In this document: positions 1-11,287 of the stretch, one piece after another
Layout: each line of letters begins with the position of its first letter
Position numbering within the stretch: position 1 is the first letter of the stretch
From: Paraspadella gotoi
Taxonomy: Eukaryota > Chaetognatha
Direction: 5' to 3'
Assembly (NCBI GenBank): GCA_051294375.1
Contig: CM119268.1
Span: 2,386,724-2,450,723, forward strand
Length of the DNA stretch: 64,000 nt
Translations under genes and position numbers: made by a program
Notes under the pieces: model-generated
Told to the model about the DNA's origin: nothing
The model's database searches: none
The model's input: only the letters and a program-made list of their open reading frames with translations

Positions 1-778
1 TCTTTCTCTCTTTCTTTCTTTCTTTCTTTCTCTCTTTCTTTCTTTCACTCTCTCGCCCTCTGTCGTCTCCCGTCTTATCGCGTTCCGTTCCCCTTTCTTG
101 TCTCTCTCGTTCGCTCTTTTTAATTTCCTTTTTCCCTCGGGAGAGATTCTCTTCTCTTCTCTCTCTTCTCTTCTAGCTCTCTTCTCTCTCCTTCTCCCCT
201 CGCTCTCTCTCTTCTCTCTCCCGCTTCAAAATCGCAGCGACCGCCCGCGCTGACTGAGCGTGCGACAGCGTGTTGACGAATCGCTCTCTCGTCTTTTTCC
301 CGTCTCTAATCTTCTCTTCGTTCTCATCTCTCTCTCTCTCTCTCTCTCTCTTCTTCTCTCTCTCGTCTCTCTCTCTCTCTCTTCATCTCGTCTCTCTCTC
401 TCTAGCTCTCCCTCCCTCGCACGGCAAGAGAACGCCAATCTCCCTTCGCTCCATGTTTCTTCCTCGCAGGATTTATTTCCGCCTCTTTGTCTTCGGCTTC
501 TTTACTCCTCCTCCGCTTCCACACCCAGTCCAATCCTTCCCCAACCCCTTCTGTCCACCCCCAACTCCGCCCGGCCTCTTCCATCCACTCATCTCAGCTA
601 TTTTTTCGCTGCTTCGTTTTCCCATATTTTTAACATTTTATGCCTCTTTTCTTTCTTCCATTTTCCACTGGGTTCCTTATTTCTCTCTTGCGTCGATCGA
701 CACGCTCTGCTCTCGTCTGCTCTCCTCTCATCGCTCAATCTCTCTCTCTCTGCTCTCTCTGTCCTCTCCTCTCTCTCT

Positions 779-814
<36 letters not shown>

Positions 815-1319
815 CTCTCTCTTCTCGCACCTGATCATTCAAAAGCGCAAAACCTCTCTTCTCTTCCTTTAATTTCCTCCCATCCTTCTCCTTTTCTTTC
901 CCCATCCTTCTCTTCCCTCTTCTCTCCCTTCTCCTCCCCTCTATCATCATCTCTCTTCTCAGTCTCCCCCTCCTCCAGCCTCTCTCAAAGTCCTCCTTGG
1001 TTTTTTTTCGCATCGTGTCAAAAGACGCGGGAGTCGCCGTCGCACGCGCCGCGCGGCTGCGATTCCGCGTGCGGCGTCGCGGCGAGGCGCGAAGCGCCGC
1101 CGGAAGAGCGGAGAAAAGAAAAAAAAAATTGGAGTGAAAACGTTGGAAAGAGGAGGGAGAGAGTCGGGTGAGGTGGGGGAGTGGAGAGTGGAGGAAGAGC
1201 GAGAGATCGCAGGGGGGGGGTGGAGGAAAGGGGGGGGCGAATTTCTCGTTCCGCGCCGAGTTCGTCGTTCGGAGTCGAGACGCGGAGGAGAAAGAGAGGG
1301 GGAGAGAGAGAGAGAGAGC

Positions 1320-1356
<37 letters not shown>

Positions 1357-1400
1357 GAGAGGAGAGGAGAAGAGGGGGGGAAATGGAACAATACCAGGCT
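1..1400. repeat. CT/GA low-complexity tract with a small GC-rich island
   Basis: Almost pure polypyrimidine on the plus strand up to about 1,010, then purine-rich (GA)n from about 1,130 to 1,390. Between them, about 1,020-1,110, is a short CpG-rich island. Every long open frame here translates to Ser/Leu or Arg/Glu runs, as expected from CT/GA microsatellites, so no gene is called. Confidence 0.8.
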
Positions 1401-1458
1401 TCAGCGACGAAGGAGACTCTTCTGCGCTTCTCTCTTTTTCTCCTCTCTCCGCGGTCGC

Positions 1459-1533
1459 TTTGGCAGGCCCAGTTGGTAAGAACCGTGGCGAGCTAACATG
1501 AACAATGCGTGAGTTCGATTCCTCGCCCGTCGT
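1459..1533 (+). mobile_element. tRNA-like head of a SINE (candidate)
   Basis: A box A-like stretch (GGCCCAGTTGGTAAG, about 1,466-1,480) is followed about 30 bases later by a box B-like stretch (GAGTTCGATTCC, about 1,511-1,522). These are the internal RNA polymerase III promoter elements of tRNAs and tRNA-derived SINEs. The flanks do not fold into an acceptor stem, so it is not a working tRNA. The following 50 bases end in a T-rich stretch. No second copy was found to define element ends. Confidence 0.35.
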
Positions 1534-2260
1534 CGATTTTTACGGAGAAAACATTTTTTTTCCTTTCGTGTTTCAAATTATTTGGTCAAAATGACGCCGA
1601 CGACCGACGACGACACAACGACGACGAGTGATCGATGCGAGTGTCGAAAGAGCGAGAGCGAGAGCGGAGAGCCGGAGAGCGAGAGCGAGAGCGAGAGCGA
1701 GAGTCGAGAGCAACGGAAATCGGTAGGTGGCATACTTGGCACTTCGATCGAAAGTGGCGTTTGGTGATTTGTGGTGGCGTTACTGGTTGGCTGGAAGCGG
1801 AGCGAGTGGTATTTAATGGGATTTTACTGGATGCCACTTCGGATTGAGTGGTTTCAAAAATCCATGGTACCGAAAACAGATAAACGAATAAATAAAAATA
1901 CAACCATTTTTAAAAAATTATCCTTTTCAGTCAATAAATAAATAAATTTCCCTGACTTTGAACAATTAAGCTCTCCCACAGTCTTGTTTATTCACTCCAC
2001 ATTCCCTATCGATTAAGTGGTATAATATTTTAAGAATGTTTTAATTGTATAAAACTAAGTACGGAGTTCTGACCAAGAGAGAACGAGAGGAAGAAATAAA
2101 GTGTTTACTGATGGAAGAGGCTTCGAGTGAAATATTAAACTTTAACTTATGATTTATATTGAACTTAGAATTAAACTGCAAACTGACTCAGTTCAACGAA
2201 GAGACATAAATTAATTTAAGCAGCAAGGGTGCCAGGCGAACTGAGCTGATGCCCAAAAGT

Positions 2261-2307
<47 letters not shown>

Positions 2308-3086
2308 CTCTCTTCATCTCCTCTCTTCTCTCTCCTCTCTCTCTCATTCTCTTCTCTCTCGGTCTCCTCTCTGCCTCTCTCTCTACCCTTCGGCTGAATT
2401 TCTTGAATGTCCAGTGGGAAATGTGGGATAAGTAGAAAATATTTCTATGTCTCCTTCTTTGATTTTCTCTTCCCTTATCTCCTTCTCACTATTCCTTTGT
2501 CTCCTTTTCTTCTTCTATTCATCTTCCTAATTATTTTCTTTCACNNNNNNNNNNNNNNNNNNNNNNNNNNNNNNNNNNNNNNNNNNNNNNNNNNNNNNNN
2601 NNNNNNNNNNNNNNNNNNNNNNNNNNNNNNNNNNNNNNNNNNNNNNNNNNNNNNNNNNNNNNNNNNNNNNNNNNNNNNNNNNNNNNNNNNNNNNNNNNNN
2701 NNNNNNNNNNNNNNNNNNNNNNNNNNNNNNNNNNNNNNNNNNNNNNNNNNNNNNNNNNNNNNNNNNNNNNNNNNNNNNNNNNNNNNNNNNNNNNNNNNNN
2801 NNNNNNNNNNNNNNNNNNNNNNNNNNNNNNNNNNNNNNNNNNNNNNNNNNNNNNNNNNNNNNNNNNNNNNNNNNNNNNNNNNNNNNNNNNNNNNNNNNNN
2901 NNNNNNNNNNNNNNNNNNNNNNNNNNNNNNNNNNNNNNNNNNCTTATCTCCTTCTCTCTATTCCTTTGTCTCCTTCTCACTTTTCGATTCGGGGTCTCCT
3001 GCTTCCAAGACGTTCACCGACGTCCGATATTTTCCTTCCTTCATTCACAAGACTCGAAGCCGAGTTCACGTGACGGTTTCCCGATG

Positions 3087-3130
<44 letters not shown>

Positions 3131-3699
3131 CAAGTAAAATACTAAACCAAAATTTCCTTATCAATCTTTCATATTTAGTCATTTGCAAAATTTGATATTT
3201 CAATCCATTATTTTTATTGTTTGCTCGCATTAAAGATCAACATTAAAAATGTTATCGATTATATGTTCATGAATTGTTAAGTGTTACCTAACCAAAGATT
3301 CATCAAATGATCTAAACTTTCGGTTCCATCCAGATTTATCAATCCTTATTATAATTCAAACTTCGCAATAAGTAATCACTTCACTGTTAAGATTTCCATT
3401 GCTTCGTCCCTCACCCCCCTTACCTCTCCACCCCCTTCTTCTTCCTCACCCCTGTAAAAGATGATTAAGGGATCAAGAGACGATTCTTACAACTAAGATA
3501 CTTTTCAAATGCGCATTTTACAGTTAAGCTGTATCCATTGAAACTCTTGGTACTTAGGAAATATTCTACATTTCTTATCTCTAGCATATTTGCCCCCTAC
3601 ATTATCCCATTTCTCTCTCACAGCCTACCGTTAACTTCGGTTTTTTTCAAATATTAAAATTCAGTTGATCGAGATAATTGTTTCTTGTTTTTTTCTTAA
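1534..3699. other. Non-coding stretch with CT repeat and a gap
   Basis: No gene is visible. It contains a (GAGAGC)-type repeat near 1,655-1,710, a (CT)n block near 2,262-2,300, an assembly gap at 2,545-2,942 inside a TTCTCC-rich region, another (CT)n at 3,090-3,127, then AT-rich unique-looking DNA. Confidence 0.6.
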
Positions 3700-4250
3700 A
3701 TTTTCGTGCTTTTAGGATTTCTTTTTAATTCTGTTGCTACCTAGAAAAACGGAATATTCTTTTTAACATTTCGTTTCTAAAATTATACAAACATTGTGCC
3801 GACATATATCTTCATATCGAACATGAATATATTATTTTAAAGTTCAATAATTATTACCGAATCAGGACAATTGATATGAAATCAAAACACCAAAGCTTCT
3901 TCATAGGATTGTAAAATTTCTATCTTCAATTTAAATTTGATATAAAGTTTTGATCCGAACCCTATACTACTTCTGTTGCTGCGTATTGTCAGTTCAAACA
4001 TGGTCACTAACTGAAGAGTTTTCTCTTTCCCCAACGATATTTTCCGATTGCTGATCCTACTAACAAGAGTTTTTAATCTGAATTCAGCTTCACTTCTTGT
4101 GGGAAGTTCTTCTCTTCTTCCCTCTCCACTCTCTCTCACTCCCTCGAATTTCACTCCTCTAGTTTTCTGTCCGCCCTTGTTCTTTAATTTTCCGCTTCCT
4201 CTTCTCTCTCTTCTCTCTCTGCTCTCTCTGCTACTCTCTCTCCTCTCCTC

Positions 4251-4291
<41 letters not shown>

Positions 4292-5339
4292 CTTCTCTCC
4301 TCTCGTCGTCTTTTCGCCGGCTCGTGAAACCGTTCTTCCTCTCGTGCGCTTTTTTTTTTTTGCTGAGGCTGATTTATGCGTTCGAGCGACGACCGACGAC
4401 GACGACGGACGACGACGAAGAAGAAGGGAAGAGAGAAAGAAGAAGAGAAGAGGGTGAGCATTTTTTCGTCCCAACCTTTTTCGCCTTTTTCGCTCTTCGT
4501 TCGTCTTTTTCCTAAGATTCCCTTCCACCTTTTGATTCAGCCACGGGCGTTTTCCTTTTTCACTTTCACATCATTGCGGTCTTCAAATAAGCGTACCTGC
4601 ACGTCATTAACCATCACCGTTCCTCATTGCGTCCTTGCATCAATTTTTGTCCGCCATTTGAATTCGTCGTTATTGAAATCAGTTTTTTTTTAAAATTACC
4701 CTCTACATTACAATCCACCACCCCGACCACCACCACGACCACCACCCCACAACCACCCTTCCCTAATCGCCCTGACGCAACCCCCGCATCTCAACCACGG
4801 CATTTCGCTCACCAGCCCGGCCCATTCTAATCGCCCTCCAACCAAAAACAAGGGAAAGAAAAAGAAAAAAAAACAAAAAAAAAAAAAAAAAAAAGGAAAA
4901 AAATGGGAAAAAAGAAAAAAAGAAAAGAAAAAAAACTCGGGTTTTCCTCGACCCTACTCAATAGGGTGAGCGAAATTGAACATATTATTCTGTCCTGCTT
5001 ATATTAACTTAACAATAATTTAATTATAATTTTTAGTTTTATAATTTTGATGTTAACTTTTTAAGAGAAATCTGAATCTTTAAAAAAACTATTTTTTAAG
5101 ATACTATTTTCGATTACAGGTATTACTATAAATATATTTGCTTTTTTATGAATCTATTTCCCCAAACAATGGATGAACAAAATATTTTTGTATTCCATAA
5201 TCATACTATCTGGCCATCAATTATCCTTGTTTGATTACTCAAATCAATTTTAGTTCTCGAGAGTCCACCCTACTACTCAATCCACCACCAGCACCCTTCC
5301 ATTCCCCCTTCCCCCCTGCCCCCTCAACATTCCTCCTCC

Positions 5340-5437
5340 TCCCCCCCAGCCCGCCGGTCACTTCCGCCCGCGCGCGACGCCATCCCGAGCCGGAAGTATT
5401 AGAGAAGTACGTCGCTTCCGCGTTTTAAGAGAGCAGC
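5340..5437 (+). promoter_or_regulatory. CpG-rich promoter-like island with ETS-type sites
   Basis: A short GC- and CpG-rich island in AT/CT-rich surroundings. It has ETS-family core matches in both orientations (CACTTCCG near 5,360; CCGGAAGT near 5,390) and a CGACGCCATCC stretch resembling a YY1 core. Such clusters mark TATA-less promoters in animals. It lies just upstream of an ATG at 5,438. The matching position in the inverted copy falls in the gap at 11,711-11,969, so it cannot be confirmed there. Confidence 0.35.
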
Positions 5438-5559
5438 ATGCAACCCGGCGGCAGCATGCAAAACCAACGGCAGATGCAACCGACTCTGTCTAGAGCGAGA
5501 AAGGCAGGGGGGCTGGCAGCGGGGGAAGTGAGGGAAATTCAGCGTCGCCTATACAAAAG
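5438..5559 (+). CDS. Candidate first coding exon, product unknown
   Basis: An ATG just 3' of the CpG island opens a frame of 40 complete codons, rich in Gln, Arg and Met, ending in a basic stretch (EVREIQRRLYKR). A possible donor (AAAAG|GTTGGA) follows at 5,559/5,560 in phase 2. The context (CpG island, ETS sites, then ATG and a basic N-terminus) fits a first exon. The family is not recognised and no downstream exon with matching phase was found. In the inverted copy the visible 3' end of this exon differs (a TATAC-containing stretch is an A-run instead), which weakens the case. Confidence 0.25.
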
Positions 5560-5964
5560 GTTGGAGTCAATTTTCTTTTTTCCTTTTTTCTTCACTTATG
5601 AAATTGTTAGAAAATGTTAACTCCGGAGTTCAGAAATTTTATTATTTTTCCAGGTAGATGGCAAAAACCGTTGACAAAATGACCCGCGTGATCGCAAGTG
5701 TTGAAACGAATAAGGAGACGAGTTGACTTCGTGTGAGTTAGGGTGAGTTAAGTGGAAATTTAATCACGGCATTTCGCTCATCCCTTTAAGCAAAGAACGA
5801 CCAGCTAATCGCTGGTTAGTCTATATTTATGCTTTAATTAATTATAATTAACGCCCGATTATAATCTACGAATTTTGAGAATTTAATCAATAGAGATAGG
5901 AAAAATAGGACTTTTGTATTTTTTTCTTTTTAGTGAGAATATATAAGTTAGGGCTCTTTAATCC

Positions 5965-6015
<51 letters not shown>

Positions 6016-6354
6016 CTCTCTCAAAGAAGGTCAATCCAACCCATAACGTGACTCTTTCTGTAAGGCCAATTTTTCAGTCCTCCCTATAATTACTCCTAAA
6101 TTATTTTAACTTTTTAAAGGTTAATCAAAATTAATCTGAGCTTCGGTTGACCAAACTTGCATTGAAAAATTCTAATTTTCAAATATTTCCATTAATTTAC
6201 CTTTTTCACTTTGTTTCAATTCTGTCCACTTGTTCGTACATCTCTTAGACCAAAGACTAGAACAAACTGATATCTCAGGTTATAACCGGTAACAATCCAG
6301 GCCCTTTTCCCCAGCTTAATGTAACTGTCGTTAAGTTGCACGTACGGCCTAGAA

Positions 6355-6985
6355 GCGATCGATCCCCAATCAGGTACCGAGTTATCGATCCCCAATTGTA
6401 CCGAGATCGATCCCAACGTACCGAGTCGATTCCCCAATGTACCGAGATCGATCCCCAACGGTAACCGAGATCAATCCCCAATTGTACTGATGATCGATTC
6501 CCCAATTGTACCAAATCGATCCCCAATTTCGTCTAGGCCACGATGATCCCCAATGGTACCGGAGATTCAATCCCCAATCTACCCGAGATCGGATTCCCCA
6601 ACGGTACGAGATCAATCCCAATTGTACCGAATCGATCCCCAATCAGTACCGCGATCGATTCCCCAATTTATACCACCACTTGATCCCCAACGGGGGGGGG
6701 ATTACAAGATCGATCCCCAATTGTACCGCAGATCGATCCCCAACCCCTATTCGTACGATATCGATTCCCAATCTGTACGAGATCGAAGCCAACGGTAACC
6801 GATATTATCCCCAATTGCTACGAGATCGATGCCCCAATTGTACCGCGATACTATCCCCAATTGTACCACGATCCGGTCCCCAATGCGTACCTGAGATCGA
6901 TCCCAATCTGTACGCGAGATCGATACCAAGTTTACTCGAACGATCCCCAATTGTACCGCGATCGATCCCCAACGGGGATACCTAC
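6355..6985 (+). repeat. 22-bp satellite array, left copy
   Basis: Roughly 25-30 tandem units of about 22 bp. The core is GATCGATCCCCAATTGTACC, alternating with a variant reading CCCAACGGTACC. Each unit contains the palindromes ATCGAT and, in the variant, GGTACC. Long frames over the array are open only because the unit lacks stops in some frames, with erratic phase, so they are not genes. The array borders a repeat module (6,978-7,112) that recurs at 10,505 and 26,570. Confidence 0.9.
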
Positions 6986-7112
6986 CCCGCAGGGAAGCAT
7001 TTTGAGGACGGGCCGTAAAAACTGCCTTTGGCGGCGTGGAAAAACCCTCGATCCTGGTTCCAAGCCCAGGACCGGCATTCCATGCGCTGCTTGCCGGAGT
7101 TAAAGAATTAGT
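6978..7112 (-). repeat. Dispersed GC-rich module, copy 1
   Basis: About 135 bp that matches 10,505-10,640 in inverted orientation and, more distantly, 26,570-26,700. Shared landmarks are the stretch around TTCCACGCCG, the CTTGGGC-like stretch and GGTACCTACCCC at the satellite junction. It always sits beside 22-bp satellite sequence or a remnant of it. Confidence 0.7.
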
Positions 7113-7378
7113 GCTCTTCCACCGAACTAGCGCCCTCGTCCACAACTTTCCCAACACCACGAACCGGAAAAACCTCCACCCTGAAAACTTTTCTCTGTCG
7201 ATTCTTAACGTACGATCATCAAAATTACTTCTCTCTTCTCACTTCTCGCCTTCGTATAATCGTCCGTCCCGCTTCCAATAATTCTTTAATCGTTTCATCT
7301 CTTCTCCGCTTTTTTCGCCAATAGTTGATCGTTCGCCCCTCTTAAATCATTAATTTAAAAAAAATAAAACCTCTTTAA

Positions 7379-9717
7379 GACACAATGAAAAATGGCGTAA
7401 ACGTTACTGTCCGTGCAAAAAAAAAATTGCACTGTTTCAATATTATTATATTTCTTATTTTTTTTGAAACGTTGTTAGTTTATATTGCTGACTATCCCAA
7501 AATATCAATGCAAAATCTTTTTTTTTTTGATATTGGACTGAATATAGGGTGAAACAGATGATAAATTTTTTAAAAGATTACTTATTATATTTATTCATAG
7601 AATTGTAATAAAAAAAAATAAAAAAAAATCAATAGTACTAATAGTTAGTGCTTAAGTCTCAAATAGATGGGAAAAAAAACCTCACTTTCAAAAAATTCGT
7701 ATCGTGAAGTTGGGTAACTAAGGCTTACCAATGGCATCCTCCACGCCGATTGTTCTCTTCAAATAATATTTTTTTTATTTAATACATTTGAAAGGCGAAA
7801 AAAGAAAAAAAATTTGGAATGCTCAGGTGCAGAAAGGAAGTACAGATAATCTGGACTTATTGACTGATAAAACATGACTTTTAATAATCTTGTGACAAAG
7901 GGGCAGTTTAAAGAAATCTAAAAAATCTTCTTATCATTAAGTAGTCAATGAACCCTTTCCAATGGCGGCTGATACGGGGAGAAAGTATTTTTCTTAATTT
8001 AAAATGGATTGAATAAATAATAAAATAAATTCCTTGCTATATTTAAAAAAAAATTATCAATACAAATTAACACAATTGATGTTTTGCTTGTCAAGATATG
8101 CTTACCAGCCTACTATAATTCTTTTTACAACTTTAATATTGATAAATCAAGCAAGTGTGTCAAGCTTTTAGTTTGCAGTTATAAGATGACATGGAAAAAT
8201 GACGATTTTTTTTTTCACAGACAGAAGGTAGAGTCCAAGACTTTTATAATCCAAGCTGAAAACATTTTTGTTATATATTATTTTTATATTTTAAAATTAT
8301 ATTTTATTCAAGCTACAACATAAATTTTTGCTTGTTTTTACTTTTACTGAAAAAATAATAAGCAATTTTATGCGAATAAAAAAATTTAATAATAACAAAA
8401 TGTAATTCAGTCTTTCCTTGTCAAATTACAAAAGAAAAAAGAAAAAATTTCACTATGTCTTCATTGAAATTTTTAAAGCAAAAAACTGTTATACTTTTAA
8501 CTCATGATTTAAACAAAAGCTGTGTAAAGATTTATGGATTCAATTTAATAAAACTCTTTTAGAAAGGGAGTTCTGTCCATGATTAGGGCTTTAATTTTGA
8601 ACCACATCCACCTTGCTACCTCTTTCTCAAAAGTTATTTAAAAAAAATAACGTTTTTATAAATATAACCGCAGTACAAATCTTTGTTAAATAAAAATTTC
8701 GGCCAAAGCGGAGTCATCTCACTTATTTCTGTTGTACAATACTTAAATTTCAAAATAAAAATTTGAAGAAAATTTTTTTGTCAAATTTAGCAGACCAAAT
8801 CACTTTCAAGTATGCATCGTATAATAATTTATTCTATTTTTTTCCCCCAAAATAAGCCTAATAGAAAAGTACAAATTTTTCTCCAAATTGTTGGGAAAAA
8901 AAATTTTTCATCCGACTTATGCTCATTGAGACATAATGGTTTTTAGCAATAGAAAATTAAAAATTATCAAAAAAAATAAAAAAATCAGCCTCTAGAAAAA
9001 TCGAAAGGCTAGAGGTGATTTTTTGTAGAATTGCAAAATTTTTTTCCTGACTCATAATTCCATTATTCTCAGTTCAAAATATTTTTCCAAAATCATTTAA
9101 TCAATTTTTTTTATTAATTTTAAAATGTTTTTATGATGTTGTTTTTGTCGAAAAAAATTGATAAAAAAGTGAAAAATATAGTAATGTATTATGAAGGGTT
9201 TTTGAAAATACCCCTTTCTAAAATCATCAAAATAATTAGACACAAGTGGGAGTAAGCAGAGAAAACTTGTCCCATTCATAAAGAAAATTGAAATGAATTT
9301 GTCATTTGTTATTATATTAATTGTACTAATTACAAACAAATGATTTATATAAATTGAGGAACAATGATGATAAAAAAATTCATCTTGTCTCGTAACTAAG
9401 GTTATCGTTAAAAGGTTTTGTTTTTAATAATATGTAATATTTTTTTTTACATTTATAAAAGGTCAATGGCCCTCTAAAATTTTGTAAGCCGTTTCGCAGC
9501 CTATTATGTGCTTCATCTTTTTTACTATTTTTTTGATCTAGTAGCTTTTGTGATGGTCAAGGGTGTATGGTCAGATACAGATATGTCCACAGTAGTGTAC
9601 TACCACATATTACCAAAAGTAACCGAGTAATCAATTAATTTGCTCAGAAGAAACGATTTTAAAGGGACCAAAATCAGCACAGAGACCGGTTTCGCACGTT
9701 ATTTTTCATTGTGTTTC
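7379..9717. mobile_element. Non-autonomous DNA transposon with TTAA target duplication
   Basis: An AT-rich 2,339-bp segment flanked by TTAA on both sides (7,375-7,378 and 9,718-9,721). Its ends are inverted repeats: the left end reads GACACAATGAAAAATGGCGT and the right end, reverse-complemented, GAAACACAATGAAAAATAAC, sharing a 13-bp perfect core. The inverted copy of this locus (around 10,250-10,262) has a single TTAA joining the two flanks, i.e. the unoccupied site. TTAA duplication is typical of the piggyBac superfamily, but the ends lack the usual CCY start, and a TA duplication one base further in is equally compatible. The longest interior ORF is about 80 codons, with no transposase recognised. 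Confidence 0.75.
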
Positions 9718-9721
9718 TTAA

Positions 9722-10168
9722 CGGATCAAACAAGCAGGATTGGTTTTCTCCATTTCTCCCCAGTACTCTATGACCCCGAAACTCTACCCTTTTTCTCTCC
9801 CCTCCCTCTTACCTTTGACCTTTCCTCCCGCCCGTTTTCTCTGTCACACCTACCGATGTCTTATTCACCCACCTCTCAAACATCTAGCTATTCCCCACCC
9901 CCGCCCGCTCTCCAAACCCCCCGTTGGCGCCGCGAAGGGAGCGACGCCGCCGTACGCCTGGGTGATGAACGAAAACCGTCGACGTTCGAAAGGAAAAAAA
10001 AAAATCGCGGAATCGAAACCGGAATTCGAAACTTCGCTTTGTCACATGTGAAACTTTCGTCGAAGGGGTATGTGTGAAGGCTGAGAGGAGGGGGAGGGTG
10101 TTGAGAAAAGGATGGGAGAGGGGGTGAGGGTATGAGGGAGGAANNNNNNNNNNNNNNNNNNNNNNNNN
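9722..10168. other. Loop of the inverted repeat, with a 25-base gap
   Basis: The segment 9,722-9,830 is again matched in inverted orientation by 10,169-10,250. The rest (about 9,840-10,143) has no clear partner and ends in the gap 10,144-10,168. It includes a small CpG-rich patch near 9,920-10,030. No gene is supported. Confidence 0.6.
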
Positions 10169-10504
10169 AGGACGAGAAGGGGAGAGAAAAGGGTAAGTTT
10201 CGGGGTCATAGAGTCTGGGAGAAAATGGAGAAAACCAATCCTCTTGTTTGATCGTTAAAGAGGTTTTTTTTTTTTTAAATTAATGATTTAAGGGCGAAAG
10301 ATCAACTATTGCGAAAAGCGGAGAAGAGATGAAACGATTAAAAGAATTATTGGAAGGGGACGGACGATTATACGAAGGCGAGAAGATGAGAAGAGAGAAA
10401 GTAAATTTTGATGATCGTCGTTAGAATCGAAGAGAAAAGTTTTCAGGGTTGAGTTTTTCCGGGTTGTGGTGTTGGGAAAGTTGTGGACGAGGCGCTAAGT
10501 TCGT

Positions 10505-10640
10505 GGAAGAGCACTAATTCTTTAACCCGGCAAGCAGCCATGGAACCGGTCCTGGGCTTGGAACCAGGATCGAGGGTTTTCCACGCCGCCAAGGCAGTTT
10601 TACGGCCGTCCTCATGCTTCCCGCGGGGTAGGTACCGTTG
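10505..10640 (+). repeat. Dispersed GC-rich module, copy 2
   Basis: Inverted partner of 6,978-7,112 and distant relative of 26,570-26,700. A frame is open through it (ATG-type start near 10,483) and runs into the satellite. The same is true of the other copies in different frames, so coding function is not established. Confidence 0.7.
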
Positions 10641-10786
10641 GGGATCGATCGCGGTACAATTGGGGATCGATCTCGCTACAATTGGGGATCGATCTCGGTA
10701 CCGTTGGGGATCGATCGTGGTACAATTGGGGATCGATCTCGGTACAATTGGGGATCGATCTCGGTACCATTGGGGATCGATCGCTT
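10631..10786 (+). repeat. 22-bp satellite array, right copy (about 7 units)
   Basis: Tandem units of GGGGATCGATCTCGGTACAA and close variants, the reverse complement of the 6,355-6,985 array. There are about 7 clean units here against 25-30 degenerate units in the left arm. Confidence 0.9.
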
Positions 10787-11214
10787 ATAGGCGTAGTGAA
10801 CTAACGAGAAAGTTAAATAAACTGGGGAAAGGGCCTGGATTGTGACCGGTTATAACCTGAGATATCAGTTTTGTTCTAGTCTTGGTCTAGAGATGTCGAA
10901 CAGTGGACAGAATTGACCAAGTGCAAACGTAATTAATGGAAAATATTTGAAAATTAGAATTTTTCATACGAGTTTGGTCACCGAAGCTCAGATTAATTTT
11001 GATTAACCTTTAAAAAGTTAANNNNNNNNNNNNNNNNNNNNNNNNNAAAAAGAGAGAAAAAGATGAAGATTCTGATGTATTCTCGATTAAACTTGCTTAC
11101 AGAATAGAGTTTAATCGAGCCAAAATTTGAGCTGGAGTAAATTCGTAGTCTGTGGGGAGAACTCTGACGACTATCTGGTCACGAGTACGTTTAATGTGTG
11201 GATGACCTTCTTTT

Positions 11215-11248
<34 letters not shown>

Positions 11249-11255
11249 GAGAGAT

Positions 11256-11287
<32 letters not shown>

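Larger units (their letters stand above)
3700..7378 (+). repeat. Left arm of a giant inverted repeat
   Basis: Read in reverse complement, this segment matches 10,253-14,140 almost end to end. Shared landmarks are the block around 4,090-4,190, the GAC-repeat and CT-repeat junction at 4,390, the A-rich block at 4,860, the (CT)n at 5,960-6,020, the 22-bp satellite, and the block ending at the TTAA at 7,375. Differences are scattered small indels plus different satellite lengths. The same outer sequence (3,700-4,090) recurs at 15,403-15,810. Confidence 0.85.

Noticed and set aside
260-1496. Several long open frames up to 303 codons on both strands
   Set aside because: They translate to Ser/Leu or Arg/Glu runs from CT/GA microsatellites, with no ATG-linked promoter or domain.
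2407-3129. A 240-codon frame across the first gap
   Set aside because: Most of it is the gap itself; the rest is CT-rich sequence.
6355-6985. CRISPR-like regular repeats
   Set aside because: Units are contiguous with no unique spacers, and the DNA is eukaryotic.
6216-7160. Overlapping frames with Trp-Gly-Ser-Ile or Ile-Pro-Asn repeats
   Set aside because: They are translations of the 22-bp satellite; the unit is not a multiple of three and frames drift.
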